NCBI GenBank assembly: GCA_963770995.1
Contig: CAVYRS010000004.1
Coordinates: 62,001 to 126,000 of the forward strand
Source: CAVSWN01 sp963770995
GTDB taxonomy: Bacteria; Acidobacteriota; Vicinamibacteria; Vicinamibacterales; CAVVIG01
Direction: 5' to 3'
Length of the DNA stretch: 64,000 nt
Part shown: piece by piece, positions 42,343-51,923 of the stretch
How the letters are laid out: each line of letters opens with the position of its first letter
Position numbering within the stretch: the stretch's first letter is position 1
The notes under the pieces: model-generated
Seen by the model: only the letters and a program-made list of their open reading frames with translations
Databases searched by the model: none
What the model was told of the DNA's origin: nothing
Position numbers and translations under genes: made by a program

Positions 42343-43686
42343 TCAATCCGGCAGCTCCTCGCGCTTGGGCTCCGGCAGCCAGTAGCTCGCTATGAGACCC
42401 AGCACGTACGCGGCCGTTCCGACAATCGCGGACGCGTACGCCAGCCGCGTCGGCAGGCTGGCGCCCGGCACGTAGTTCGTCAGCTGCGTCGTCAGCAGCG
42501 CGGCGGATGTGCCGAACATCCGCCCCCCCACGTTGGCCGCGAAGCTCTCGCCGGTCCCTCGCAGATACGTCGGATAGACGCGCGGCAAGTAGTTCCCCCA
42601 GAAACTGAACTGACCGATCGTCGTGATCCCGTAGACAAGGATGCCCCACTCCAGCAGCGTCAAACTGCTCGTGCCCGCCACTGCGAAGACCAATGCCACG
42701 ATGGCGAGGCCCGGCGCCTGAAACAGGCGCAGCAGTTTGCGCCGGCTGGCAATCCGAATCGCGAGAAACGCCATCAAAATGCGGCCGGTGAGCCCGCCGA
42801 TTTCCTGAAACGTTTGTACAGCGCTGACGGTTTGCTCGACAGCCGCACGCGGCAGGCTGCGGACCTCTTCGAGGCCCGGCACGATGCGTGTCGCTTGCTG
42901 AATCGCGCCGAAGGCCGCCGCGTATGCCGCCGCCATCATCACAGTGGTTACGATGGTGGTCTGCCGGAACTCTGGGCGGAACAGCTCGGCAAAGCTCGGT
43001 CGCTTCAATGTTCCCGCTCGCTTCTTCTCCGACCAGGTTGGCGATTCGGGCAGGAACGGCCGGACGACGATCAAGGGGATGGCCGGGATGACGCCGGACA
43101 TCAGTGTGTACCGCCATGCTTCGTGCCCGCCGCCGATTTCCGGCAGCAGATGGCCGTAGGTCACGGCGAGATAGTAGCCAGCTGTGACCATGAGGCCGCC
43201 CAACGATCCGAGGGCCTGCGTATAGCCGACGATGGCCTCGCGCTGTTTGGGATTCGGGAAGAGCTCCGAGAGCCAGGCGACGGCCGCCACGAACTCCACG
43301 CAAACGCCGACGAACGTGCAGCAGCGCCAGAAGAGCAGCCAGCCGACCGACGTCGCGAAGCCCGCGGCGAAAGCGGACAGCGCGTAGAGCAGGATGCTCC
43401 AGACGAGGACGGCCCGGCGGCCGAACAGGTCGGTGAGATAGCCGCCGAGCAGGCCGAAAATGCCGCCAGCGACGGCAGGCACGTAGAAGAGAATGCCGAC
43501 CCAGTCGTTGACCGCCGGACTGTTCCCCGGCACACCGAGCAGATCGGCGAGGGCGGGGCGGGCGATGAGCGGCAGCATCAGCAGCTCGTACGAGTCGAAC
43601 AGGAAGCCGATCGCCGCGATGACGACGATCAGCCATTGCACGGGTGTGAGCCGCGGCGTGGCTGTGCCAGTCTGGACGGGCGTCAT
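42343..43686 (-). CDS. MFS transporter (sugar-porter-like)
   Basis: 447 aa from ATG 43686, overlapping the stop of the upstream BNR-propeller gene by four bases (ATGA, 43683-43686). About 12 transmembrane helices: VQWLIVVIAAIGFLFDSYEL, WVGILFYVPAVAGGIFGLLG, and others to AYVLGLIASYWL. The loop after helix 2 carries GGYLTDLFGRRAVLV, and the cytoplasmic loop carries RPFLPESPTWSEKKR (P-E-S-P motif), both typical of sugar-porter-type MFS proteins. Substrate unknown. Translational coupling to the secreted propeller suggests export or uptake of a product of that protein. Confidence 0.9.
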   Translation of the reverse strand: MTPVQTGTATPRLTPVQWLIVVIAAIGFLFDSYELLMLPLIARPALADLLGVPGNSPAVNDWVGILFYVPAVAGGIFGLLGGYLTDLFGRRAVLVWSILLYALSAFAAGFATSVGWLLFWRCCTFVGVCVEFVAAVAWLSELFPNPKQREAIVGYTQALGSLGGLMVTAGYYLAVTYGHLLPEIGGGHEAWRYTLMSGVIPAIPLIVVRPFLPESPTWSEKKRAGTLKRPSFAELFRPEFRQTTIVTTVMMAAAYAAAFGAIQQATRIVPGLEEVRSLPRAAVEQTVSAVQTFQEIGGLTGRILMAFLAIRIASRRKLLRLFQAPGLAIVALVFAVAGTSSLTLLEWGILVYGITTIGQFSFWGNYLPRVYPTYLRGTGESFAANVGGRMFGTSAALLTTQLTNYVPGASLPTRLAYASAIVGTAAYVLGLIASYWLPEPKREELPD

Positions 43687-44333
43687 GGCGTCACCGTCGA
43701 CAGCCCTGCGGCCTTCATCCGCGCGTTGAACGCGACGAGGTCCGTGGTCTTGATCGCCGACCAGCGCGTCATCGCGCGCGTGGCGGCGGCGCGCGCGTTG
43801 GCGATCGCCGTCGTCTGCACGGTGGTCGGTTTCACGTCCGCGCCCTGCAGAATGTTCATGACGCCGGCCAGCGTCGCGCTCGCACCGGTCAGCGTGTCCG
43901 GTGGGGCGGGCGGGGCGCCGGCGCCGCGGCCTCTGCCACCTCCGCCAAAGGCGCCGCCGTCGGCAAACGGCGCGCCTTCAATCGCGTTGATCTTCGCTTC
44001 GAGATCCGCGAGCACCTGGACTGCGCCACCGGTGACGCGCGGCTTCAGATTCGCCAGCTGATCGCGAACTTTTTGCGCCTCACGCGCCGCGGCTTGCGCG
44101 TTCAGGGCGCCGTAGTACATCGCTTTCGACTGCGTGTAGATCTCCTGCATCGTCAGCGGCGGCGTCTTCACGCGCGGGTCCTGCTTCACGGTCATCGTCT
44201 GCGAGTGCGCCTTGCCGTTGACCGTGAGCTTGACGGTGTACTGCCCCGGGTTCACCCACGGCGTCGTCGGCGACGGGACGGTGTTGTAGGGGATGGAGGC
44301 GATCGGCAGGGTCGGACCGCCGAGCCTGGCCGC

Positions 44334-44355
44334 CTGCCCTGAGCTTGTCGAAGGG
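44334..44355. repeat. In-frame repeat unit inside the BNR-propeller gene
   Basis: Contains CCCTGAGCTTGTCGAAGGG. On the coding (minus) strand it is translated as PSTSSGQA within the protein, an insertion without a stop. It belongs to the same family as the palindrome at 36358-36431. Confidence 0.7.
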
Positions 44356-44711
44356 CCACCGTCGAGCGGCTGATAGTGCAAGTCCCACGTGAAGCGATGC
44401 ATGCCCGCCGCTGCCGACAGCGCGCGTCAGCGGACGGAACCAGTACAGCGGAACGTTGATCGTCGCCGGGTTCGGTTTGAAGACCTCGTCGGTGCTCGAG
44501 TAGCGGCGCACGAGTTTGCCGTCGCCGCCGGAGATTTCGAGCGTGACCGGACCGGTCGCCGCGGACTTCAGGTAGTAGTTGATGATCGCGCCTTCTGGCG
44601 GATTCGGCGCCGTCGGCTCGTCGGGCGGCAGCGGCGTGTCGGTGTTCATGTTCCAGCGGACGCGATACGCGGTCTGCGGTTTGAAGAGAATGACATCGCG
44701 CTCGGCTACCG

Positions 44712-44764
44712 CCTGCCCTGAGCGAGCTCTCCTTCGACAGGCTCAGGACCAGCGGTCGAAGGGC
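44712..44764. repeat. Second in-frame repeat unit inside the BNR-propeller gene
   Basis: CCTGAGCGAGCTC and CCTTCGACAGGCTCAGG form an inverted pair, followed by GTCGAAGG. The unit is palindromic like the intergenic copy and is translated as part of the protein. Confidence 0.65.
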
Positions 44765-47147
44765 GCTCCGCCCGTCGGAGAGCTCCGCGATCTGCCGCAG
44801 CGGCGTGATGTCGTCGAGAATCCAGATGCCGCGCCCGTGCGTGCCGACGACGAGGTCGTCGTCTTTGATGATGAGATCGCGGACCGAGGACGGGGCCATG
44901 TTCAGTCGCAGCGACTGCCAGTGGTCGCCGTCGTCGAACGACACGTAGACCTGCGTTTCGGATCCGGCGAAGAGCAGGCCCTTCCGCTTCGGATCCTCGC
45001 GGACGACGCTGACGGGCGCGCCGCCAGGAATGCCGGTGACGATCTCCTTCCACGTCTTGCCGCCGTCGTGGGTCCGGTAGATGTGCGGGTTCATGTCGTC
45101 GATCCGCAGCGTGTTGACAGCCGCGTACGCCGTCAGCGGATCGAAACGTCCAGGATCGACGATGAACACCTTCATGAAGTCGGTGACCTGCGGCGGCGTG
45201 ACGTTGGTCCAGTGCAGGCCGCCGTCGGCGGTCGTGTAGATCACGCCGTCGTCGGTGCCGATCCAGATGCGGTTGATGTCGCGATAGGACGGCCCGATTG
45301 TGTAGATGACCTGCGCGCCGATGGTGCCGCGCTCGCGCCGCGTCACGCGCGGGACGTACGAGCCAACGCTCTTCGGCACGTCCCACTTCTCACGCGTCAG
45401 GTCCGGGCTGATCTGCTTCCAGTTGATGCCGCCGTCGATGGTCTTCCACAGCACGTTGTTGCCGTAGAAGAGCGCGCGCGGGATCGACCGTCGAGAAGAC
45501 AACCGGCTGCGTGCGAACGGTGCGGTAGGACGGCCCTTGGGAGGCCGAAGCGCCGCCAGGCGCGAAGGCCCCACGTCCGCTTCGCACGGGACCGACATCG
45601 GACACTTGACCGGTGCGCCGGTCGTAGCGCGTGACCTTGCCCGCCGTAGATCAGATCGGGATCGAGCGGATCGGGCGCCGCGTAGCCGTACTCTTCGACG
45701 CCGACCGGGTGCCACTCGCGGAAGGTGATCTGGCCGTCGTTGCCGCGGCTCGCGACGCACACCGATCCGCTGTCCTGCTGGCCGCCGCAGACGCGATACG
45801 GAAACGCGTTGTCGGCCATCACGTGATAGAGCGCCGCGGTCGGCTGCGTGTACCACGAGCTCCAGGTCTGACCGCCGTTGAGCGTGACCACCGCACCCTG
45901 ATCGATCACCATCAGCATGATGTTCGGATCGTTCGGGTTCCACCAGATGTTCTGGTTGTCGTCGCCGCCCGGCGCCCCCTTGAATGGCACGAACGTCCGG
46001 CCGCCGTCCGTGGATTTGTAGCTGACGATGTCGGTGATGATGACGGTGTCCGGATCCTTCGGATGCACGTGCGGGCACGGCTTCGTTGATCCGGCTGGTC
46101 GGGCGCGTGTCGCTGGTAATCCGCGTCCAGCTCTCACCGGAATCGTCCGAGCGATAGATGCCGGTTCCGTCTCCTGCTGCTTCGACCGTAGCGAACAGCC
46201 GCCGCGGATTGCTCGGCGAGATCGCCGACTTCGGCGTTGATGATGCCGACCGGCAGTCCTTGCGTGAGCGGCTTCCACGACGTGCCGCCGTCGCTCGACT
46301 TGAAGATGCCGCCGTTGGTGCCGTTCCACGCCGCGTTCTCCCACGGACCCTGGCGCTGCTCCCACATCGTCGCGTAGACGATGTCGGGGTTCGACGGGTC
46401 GATGTCGACGTCCTTGCCGCCGGTGTTCGACGTTCTTGAAGAGGACGCGCTGGAAGCTCTGGCCGCCGTCGGTCGAGCGGAAGATGCCGCGCTCCTCGTT
46501 CGGGCCGTACGGATGGCCGAGCGCGGCGACGAACAGGCGATTCGGGTTGCGCGGATCGATGGCGAGCTTGGGAATCTGCTGCGCGTCGCGGAGGCCGAGA
46601 TGCGTCCACGTCGCGCCGGCGTCGGTGGATTTGTAGATGCCGTCGCCGACCGACGAGATCGGGGCGGGGCAGGCCCTCGCCGGTCGCGACGTAGAGGATG
46701 TTCGGATCGGAGGGCGCGACCGCGACCCAGCCAATCGATCCGGTCGGCTGGTCGTCGAAGATCGGCTTCCACGTGCGCCCGGCGTCAGTGGTCTTCCAGA
46801 CGCCGCCGTTGCACATGCCGATGTAGAACGTGTACGGATGGCTCGGATGTCCGGCGGCCGCTTTCGTACGGCCGGCGCGGAAGGGGCCGATGTTGCGCCA
46901 GCGCATCTCGGAAAAGAGCGTTGGGCTGACCGCCGGTGCCTGCTGCGCGGGGAGCGAGATCGAGAACACCCCGCCGAGCACCAGCATGAGGAGAAAGGCA
47001 AGAAGGGCGCGATGAATTCGCTTCACGTCATCACCTGTGGCGTTTTATGAAGCGTCTAGCTTATCGCGAAGGGGTTCTACTGCGGGCTGTGATTGGTGTG
47101 GCCTGCGACAGCGAGAGCCGCGGTCGAGGGCGTTATACTACGCGATC

Positions 47148-48269
47148 ATGTCTGCGGGTCCCTCTACCACCTCCATCGCATCGGTACCGGCCGCGGCTGT
47201 TGCGGCTTCGCGGGAGGCGCTCGACGCCTGGGTGCGCGAAGTCGTCGACTGGCATTTCGATCCGGGAACGGGATGTCCGTTCTGGCTCGACTTCGCTGCG
47301 AAGGCCGGCTGGGATCCGCGGCGCGAGGTGAAAACATATGCCGACCTGAACAAGTTCGGCCCGTTCCAGGACGAGTGGCTGCGTGGGGGGCCGGTTCAGC
47401 GCTGGATTCCCAAGGGCCTCGCGGGCAAGCCGGTGTTCGTGTTCGAAACCGGCGGGACGACCGGCGTACCGAAGACGCGCGTCGCCTTCGAGGATTTCCG
47501 AACCGACTACGAGCTGTTCAGCGAGACGCTGCCGGACGAGTTCTTTCCGAAGGGATCGAACTGGCTGATGCTCGGACCGTCGGGACCACGGCGACTGCGA
47601 CTCGCGGTCGAGCATCTCGCTCAATACCGCGGCGGCATCTGTTTTTGCGTGGATCTCGATCCGCGCTGGGTCATCAGGCTGATCCAGAAAGGCTGGGGCG
47701 ATCACCTTCAAGCCTACAAGGACCATGTGATCGATCAGGCGATCACGATTCTCGGGGCAGGACACGACATCCATTGCCTGTTTGCGACGCCGAAGCTGCT
47801 CGAATCGCTGGCGCACCGGCTCGAGGCGAATGGAAAGACGATTCGAAAGGCCGGGATTACGGGAATTTTTTCGGGCGGCACCGAGTTTACGCCCCAATGG
47901 AATCGTTTCGCGCACGAAGAGCTCCTCGACGGCGCCTACATGACGCCAACCTACGGCAACACGCTGATGGGTCTGGCAGCGAGCGCGCCAAGTGGTCCGC
48001 ACAACGATTACAAGATCACCTACCACGCACCGCAGCCGCGCGCGGTGATTGAAGTCGTGGATTTCGAACACGCTGATCGCATCGTCGACTACGGCCAGAC
48101 AGGACGGGTGAAGTTGACGACGCTGACGAAAGAGTTCTTCATGCCGGGCTTCCTCGAGCGCGACGAAGGCGAGCGCGAGCCGCCGTACGAAAAGTTCCCG
48201 TGGGATGGCATCAGCGGTGTGAGACCATTTCGTGCATTCGCATCGACCACAACGGTTGGCGTTTATTAG
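47148..48269 (+). CDS. Adenylate-forming enzyme, EhpF/LuxE-like
   Basis: 373 aa from ATG 47148. ANL superfamily motifs: VFVFETGGTTGVPKTRVAFE (the P-loop-like TGGTTGxPK), GAYMTPTYGNTLMGLAASAP (A5-type Y-G-N-T) and IVDYGQTGRVKLTTLTKEFF (A7-like D-x-x-x-T-G-R). The C-terminal lysine subdomain of full acyl-CoA synthetases is missing. The length and end (GVRPFRAFASTTTVGVY) match EhpF-type carboxylate-activating proteins, related to LuxE. With the downstream aldehyde dehydrogenase it probably activates an acid as acyl-AMP and hands it on for reduction to the aldehyde, as EhpF and EhpG do with griseoluteate. TAG stop overlaps a CACGAAA repeat. Confidence 0.82.
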   Translation: MSAGPSTTSIASVPAAAVAASREALDAWVREVVDWHFDPGTGCPFWLDFAAKAGWDPRREVKTYADLNKFGPFQDEWLRGGPVQRWIPKGLAGKPVFVFETGGTTGVPKTRVAFEDFRTDYELFSETLPDEFFPKGSNWLMLGPSGPRRLRLAVEHLAQYRGGICFCVDLDPRWVIRLIQKGWGDHLQAYKDHVIDQAITILGAGHDIHCLFATPKLLESLAHRLEANGKTIRKAGITGIFSGGTEFTPQWNRFAHEELLDGAYMTPTYGNTLMGLAASAPSGPHNDYKITYHAPQPRAVIEVVDFEHADRIVDYGQTGRVKLTTLTKEFFMPGFLERDEGEREPPYEKFPWDGISGVRPFRAFASTTTVGVY

Positions 48270-48332
48270 CCACGAAAACACGAAAACACGAAGAAGACCT
48301 TTGTTGGTTTCGTGCTTTCGTGGTTTCGTGGC
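48269..48332. repeat. CACGAAA/TTTCGTG dyad
   Basis: GCCACGAAAACACGAAAACA (from 48269, 24 bp) is the reverse complement, at 22 of 24 positions, of the right arm 48309-48332, which ends TTTCGTGGC. The arms have 8-bp periodicity and a 16-base spacer. It links two co-directional genes and overlaps the upstream stop codon. Confidence 0.8.
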
Positions 48333-48344
48333 CGTTCGACATAC

Positions 48345-49773
48345 ATGATTCATCTTCCGGTTCTACGTTGGGGAACTCCCTACACCTCGCTCGAGGTCGA
48401 CGAGGTCGTGCACTTCGCGACCGGGGAGCCGATCGCGAAGGTCAGCCGCGCCAACGGCGGGCTGATTCAGCGCGACAAGCGGAAGGCGTGGCGCGCGCGG
48501 GACGTGCTGCGTGAGATTCCCATCGACGAGTTGATCGCGCGAGTCGGCCAGGCGGGCGAGCTGTACACGAACGGCACGCTGCCGATGGGCGACGGCACCC
48601 AGACGCCGGACGAGTTCGTGCGCGCGCAATCGGCGTCCACGGGCCTTCCCGAGCGCATGTGCCGCGCGAACATGAAGAAGAACGCGTTCGTGCTGACGGA
48701 AATGCGTTCGATCCTCACGAACCTGACCCGCGGCCTCTCGTTCGACGTGCTGTCCCAGGGGTACGGCGAGGAGCGCGGCGTGCCGATCAGCTTTCAGCCG
48801 CAGAGTCCGGTCGTCGGGCTGGTGCTGCCGTCGAATTCGCCGGGCGTGCACACGCTCTGGCTGCCGGTGATCCCGCTGCAGGTCGGCCTCGTGCTCAAGC
48901 CCGGGCCGCAGGAACCGTGGACGCCGTACCGGATGGCCGAGGCGTTTTTTGCCGCCGGCATTCCGCGCGAGGCGATCTCGATCTATCCCGGCCTTGGCGA
49001 CGTCGGCGCCGCGGTGCTCGAAAGCTGCGGGCGAAGCATGATTTTCGGCGGTACGGCCACCGTGGATCGGTATCGCGGCAATCCCGCCGTGCAGGCGCAC
49101 GGCCCTGGATTCTCGAAAATTCTGCTTGGCGACGATCAGGTCGATCGGTGGGAACAGTATCTCGACGTGATGGTCGACAGCGTGTTCCTCAACAGCGGAC
49201 GCGGCTGCATCAACTGCTCCGGCATCTGGGCGAGCCGGCATACCCGCGAGATTGCCAACGCGATCGCGGAACGGTTTGCATCCGTGCAGCCGCTGCCGCC
49301 CGACGATCCCGAAGCCAGCCTGGCCGCCTTCACGGTTCCCGGCGTCGCGGACGCCATCTCGGCGGAGATCGAGAACGATCTGGAAACGCCTGGCGTCACC
49401 GACGTGACGGCCACGCTCAGGAGCGGTCCGCGGCTGATCAAGACCGGCCGGGCCGACTACCTGCTGCCGACGGTGATTCATTGCGAGTCGCCGCGCATGG
49501 CGATTGCCACCAAGGAGTACATGTTTCCCTTCGTGACGGTCGTGCAGTGCCCGGAATCCGAGATGATCGGCGCGATCGGGCCGACACTGGTGGGCAGCGC
49601 CATCACGTGTGACCCGGCGTTCCGCCGCGGGCTGATGGACGCTGTGCACATCGACCGGCTGAACCTCGGGCCCGTGCCGACCACGCAGTTGAACTGGCGG
49701 CAGCCGCACGAAGGCAACCTGATCGACTTCTTGTTCCGGGCGCGGGCGTTTCAAACGGCGGCGACCTGGGTGA
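48345..49773 (+). CDS. Aldehyde dehydrogenase / acyl reductase, EhpG/LuxC-like
   Basis: About 475 aa from ATG 48345, 75 bp after the EhpF-like stop. Rossmann part: SPVVGLVLPSNSPGVHTLWL, LQVGLVLKPGPQEPWTPYRM and IPREAISIYPGLGDVGAAVL. The catalytic cysteine region is VFLNSGRGCINCSGIWASRH (RG-C-x-x-C). A later block LPTVIHCESPRMAIATKEYM and the usual end LLDFLFRARAFQ (here LIDFLFRARAFQTAA) are present. As read, the frame runs on to 49856, but a single extra base just upstream would place TGA 49771-49773 in frame, the expected end. Together with the adenylating enzyme it reduces an activated carboxylate to an aldehyde with NAD(P)H. Confidence 0.85.
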
Positions 49774-51120
49774 GAGGATCCTCTCCATCACGGCCGGCGC
49801 CGCGGGCATGTATTGCGGCAGTTGCTCGCGCGACAACGCGCTCGCGGTCGAGCTGATCGCCCGCGGCCACGACGTCACGCTGCTGCCGCTCTACACGCCG
49901 ACCAATCCCGACGAACCGAACGTCAGCCGCGATCGCGTGCTCTTTGGCGGCATCAGCATCTACCTCCAGCAGCACATGGCGCTGTTCCGCAAGACGCCGC
50001 GTTTCCTGGATCGGCTGTGGGATTCGCCGACGGTCATCCGATCGTTCGCGAGCCGATCGATCTCGACCGACCCGAAGCTGCTCGGCGATCTCACGGTGTC
50101 GATGCTGGAAGGGGACCGCGGCGTCCTGCGCAAGGAGTTCGACAAGCTGCGAGCCTGGCTCGCCGATGAGCCCGTGCCCGACCTGGTCAACCTGTCGAAC
50201 TCGCTGCTCATCAGCCTGGCGCGGCCGCTGCGCGACGCGCTGAAGCGGCCGATCTGCTGCACGCTGCAGGGCGAGGACCTGTTCCTCGACGATCTCATCG
50301 AGCCCTATCGAGGAAGAGCGATCGAGTTGATTCGGCGTCAGGTCGTCGACGTCGATCGGTTCATCGCGGTCAGCGAGTACTACGTCGCGCCGATGGCGCG
50401 GCTGCTCAACGTCGCGCCGGAGCGCATCGACGTGGTGCCGCTCGGAATCAACCTGGATGGATACGCTCCGGCTCGCCCGCCGCTCGGGCACGCAACGTCG
50501 ACGCGTCCGACGAGACGTTTCGCGTCGGATACTTCGCGCGCATCGCGCCCGAAAAGGGCCTGCACGTGCTGGCCGAGGCCTATCCGATCTTCCGCCGGCG
50601 CACCGGCAACGCGCCGGTGCGGCTCGATGCGGCGGGGTACATCTCGCGCGCGCACGAGGCGTATCTCGCAGACCATCAAGAGCGGTCTGGAGAAGGCGGG
50701 CGTCGCGGGCGACTTCACGTATCACGGGGCAGTCGATCGCGCCGGCAAGCTCGCGTTCCTGCAGACGCTCGACGTCCTGTCGGTGCCGACGCCGTACGAC
50801 GAGCCGAAGGGCGTGTTCCTGCTCGAGGCGCTGGCCAGCGGCGTGCCGGTGGTGCAGCCGCGGCGCGGCGCGTTTCCGGAGATCGTCGAGAAGACCGGCG
50901 GCGGGCTGCTGGTCACCCCGGATGATCCCGCAGGCGCTCGCCGACGCGCTGTACAAGCTGTGGAACGATCGCCCGCTGGCGCGACGCCCTCGGCGAGCGC
51001 GGCGCGGTCGGCGTCCGGCTGCATTACAGCATTCAGCGATCGACCGATCGGCTGCTGGAAGTGTACGAATCGCTTCACGGATCGGCCACGAAACCACGAA
51101 AGCACGAAAAGGTTTCATAG
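49770..51120 (+). pseudogene. GT4-type glycosyltransferase, frameshifted
   Basis: The start is probably GTG 49770, overlapping the aldehyde dehydrogenase stop; reading ILSITAGAAGMYCGSCSRDN begins at 49778. Glycosyltransferase blocks continue through several frame changes (near 50480, 50660 and 50930): SNSLLISLARPLRDALKRPI, CCTLQGEDLFLDDLIEPYRG, VSEYYVAPMARLLNVAPERI, GYFARIAPEKGLHVLAEAYP, FTYHGAVDRAGKLAFLQTLD and GVFLLEALASGVPVVQPRRG. The E-x-x-x-x-x-L-E motif region (P-K-G-V-F-L-L-E-A-L-A-S-G-x-P-V-V) identifies a GT-B GT4 enzyme. An intact enzyme would be about 440 aa, acting on the cytoplasmic face with a nucleotide sugar. The 3' end runs into a CACGAAA repeat. Confidence 0.85.
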
Positions 51121-51150
51121 TTTGGTTTCGTGATTTCGTGTTTTCGTGGC
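51085..51150. repeat. CACGAAA/TTTCGTG dyad
   Basis: Left arm 51085-51109 (GCCACGAAACCACGAAAGCA and on) and right arm 51126-51150 (ending TTTTCGTGGC), with a 16-base spacer. The left arm overlaps the last codons of the glycosyltransferase. Confidence 0.8.
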
Positions 51151-51159
51151 TTGGCATGA

Positions 51160-51826
51160 ATGCTCGAAGTTGCCCATCTCTCAAAAGAGTACCCAACTCC
51201 GCGCGGACCGCTGACAGTGCTGTCCGACGTGTCGTTCACGCTCGCGCCGGGCGACGTGGCGGCGATCACGGGTCCGTCGGGCAGCGGCAAGAGCTCGCTG
51301 CTCTACATCCTGGGCGCGCTCGAGCCGCCGACATCTGGAACGGTGACGCTCGATGGCGCCAATCCCTTCGCGCTCAGCGCCACCGAGATCGCCGCGTTTC
51401 GCAATCGATCGATCGGATTCGTCTTCCAGGATCACTGTCTGCTTACCGCAGTGCACGGTGCTCGAGAACGTGCTCATCCCGACGCTGGTCCCGGGGCCAG
51501 ACGGCGACGAACGCGCGCGGGCGCTGCAACTCGTCGATCGCGTCGGGCTCGCCGATCGCATCGATCATCGGCCGGGTGAGCTGTCCGGCGGCGAGCGGCA
51601 GCGCGTGGCCATCGCGCGCGCGCTCGTGCGGAACCCGCAGCTGCTGCTGTGCGACGAGCCCACCGGCAACCTCGATCGCGCGCCGCGGACGCCGTCGCGG
51701 CGCTGCTGCTCGATCTCGCCGCCCGCGAACGCACGATCCTGATCGTCGTCACGCACAGCACGTCGCTGGCCGAGCGATGCCCGATTCGATTCGAGATTGT
51801 GAACAACCGGCTTCAGCGCTCATGAA
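51160..51826 (+). pseudogene. ABC transporter ATP-binding protein (LolD/MacB type), frameshifted
   Basis: ATG 51160. Walker A AAITGPSGSGKSSLLYILGA, Q-loop IGFVFQDHCLL, signature DHRPGELSGGERQRVAIARA, Walker B LLLCDEPTGNLD and H-loop ILIVVTHSTSLAERC are all present. The frame changes near 51445 (in the Q-loop region) and near 51680 (after NLD), then ends QRS at TGA 51824-51826. An intact product of about 220 aa would power the FtsX permease that follows. This family exports lipoproteins or macrolide-like molecules; the substrate is unknown here. Sequencing insertions are the likely cause of the breaks. Confidence 0.88.
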
Positions 51827-51838
51827 CATCCGAAATAG

Positions 51839-51906
51839 CCACGAAAGCACGAAACCACGAAACAAGAATATGGTTTTCGTTTTCGTGTTTTCGTGTTTTC
51901 GTGGCC
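51839..51906. repeat. CACGAAA/TTTCGTG dyad
   Basis: Left arm from 51839 (GCCACGAAAGCACGAAACCA and on) and right arm about 51881-51906 ending TTTTCGTGGC. It lies between ATPase and permease genes of one transport system. Confidence 0.8.
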
Positions 51907-51923
51907 CTTCCGAAACGTAGCGA

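Larger units (their letters stand above)
43683..47026 (-). pseudogene. Large secreted BNR/sortilin-like propeller protein, frameshifted
   Basis: ATG 47026: signal LLAFLLMLVLGGVFSISLP. N-terminal MRWRNIGPFRAGRTKAAAGH and NGGVWKTTDAGRTWKPIFDD begin Asp-box (S/T-x-D-x-G-x-T-W) blades. More follow in shifting frames: IYKSTDAGATWTHLGLRDAQ, IFRSTDGGQSFQRVLFK, SYKSTDGGRTFVPFKGAPGG, LWKTIDGGINWKQISPDLTR, IYRTHDGGKTWKEIVTGIPG and VYVSFDDGDHWQSLRLNMAP. A C-terminal Ig-like domain (YTVKLTVNGKAHSQTMTVKQ) and helices end at TVTP. At least five frame changes occur, mostly 45.4-46.8 kb and near 44.4 kb. An intact form of about 1100 aa is typical of Acidobacteria glycosyl-hydrolase-like exported proteins. 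Two short repeats lie in frame inside it. Confidence 0.85.

Noticed and set aside
42306..51906. Possible CRISPR array from the repeated CACGAAA units
   Set aside because: Units are 8 bp and adjacent with no unique spacers of constant length. The structure is a palindromic dyad, and no cas genes are present.
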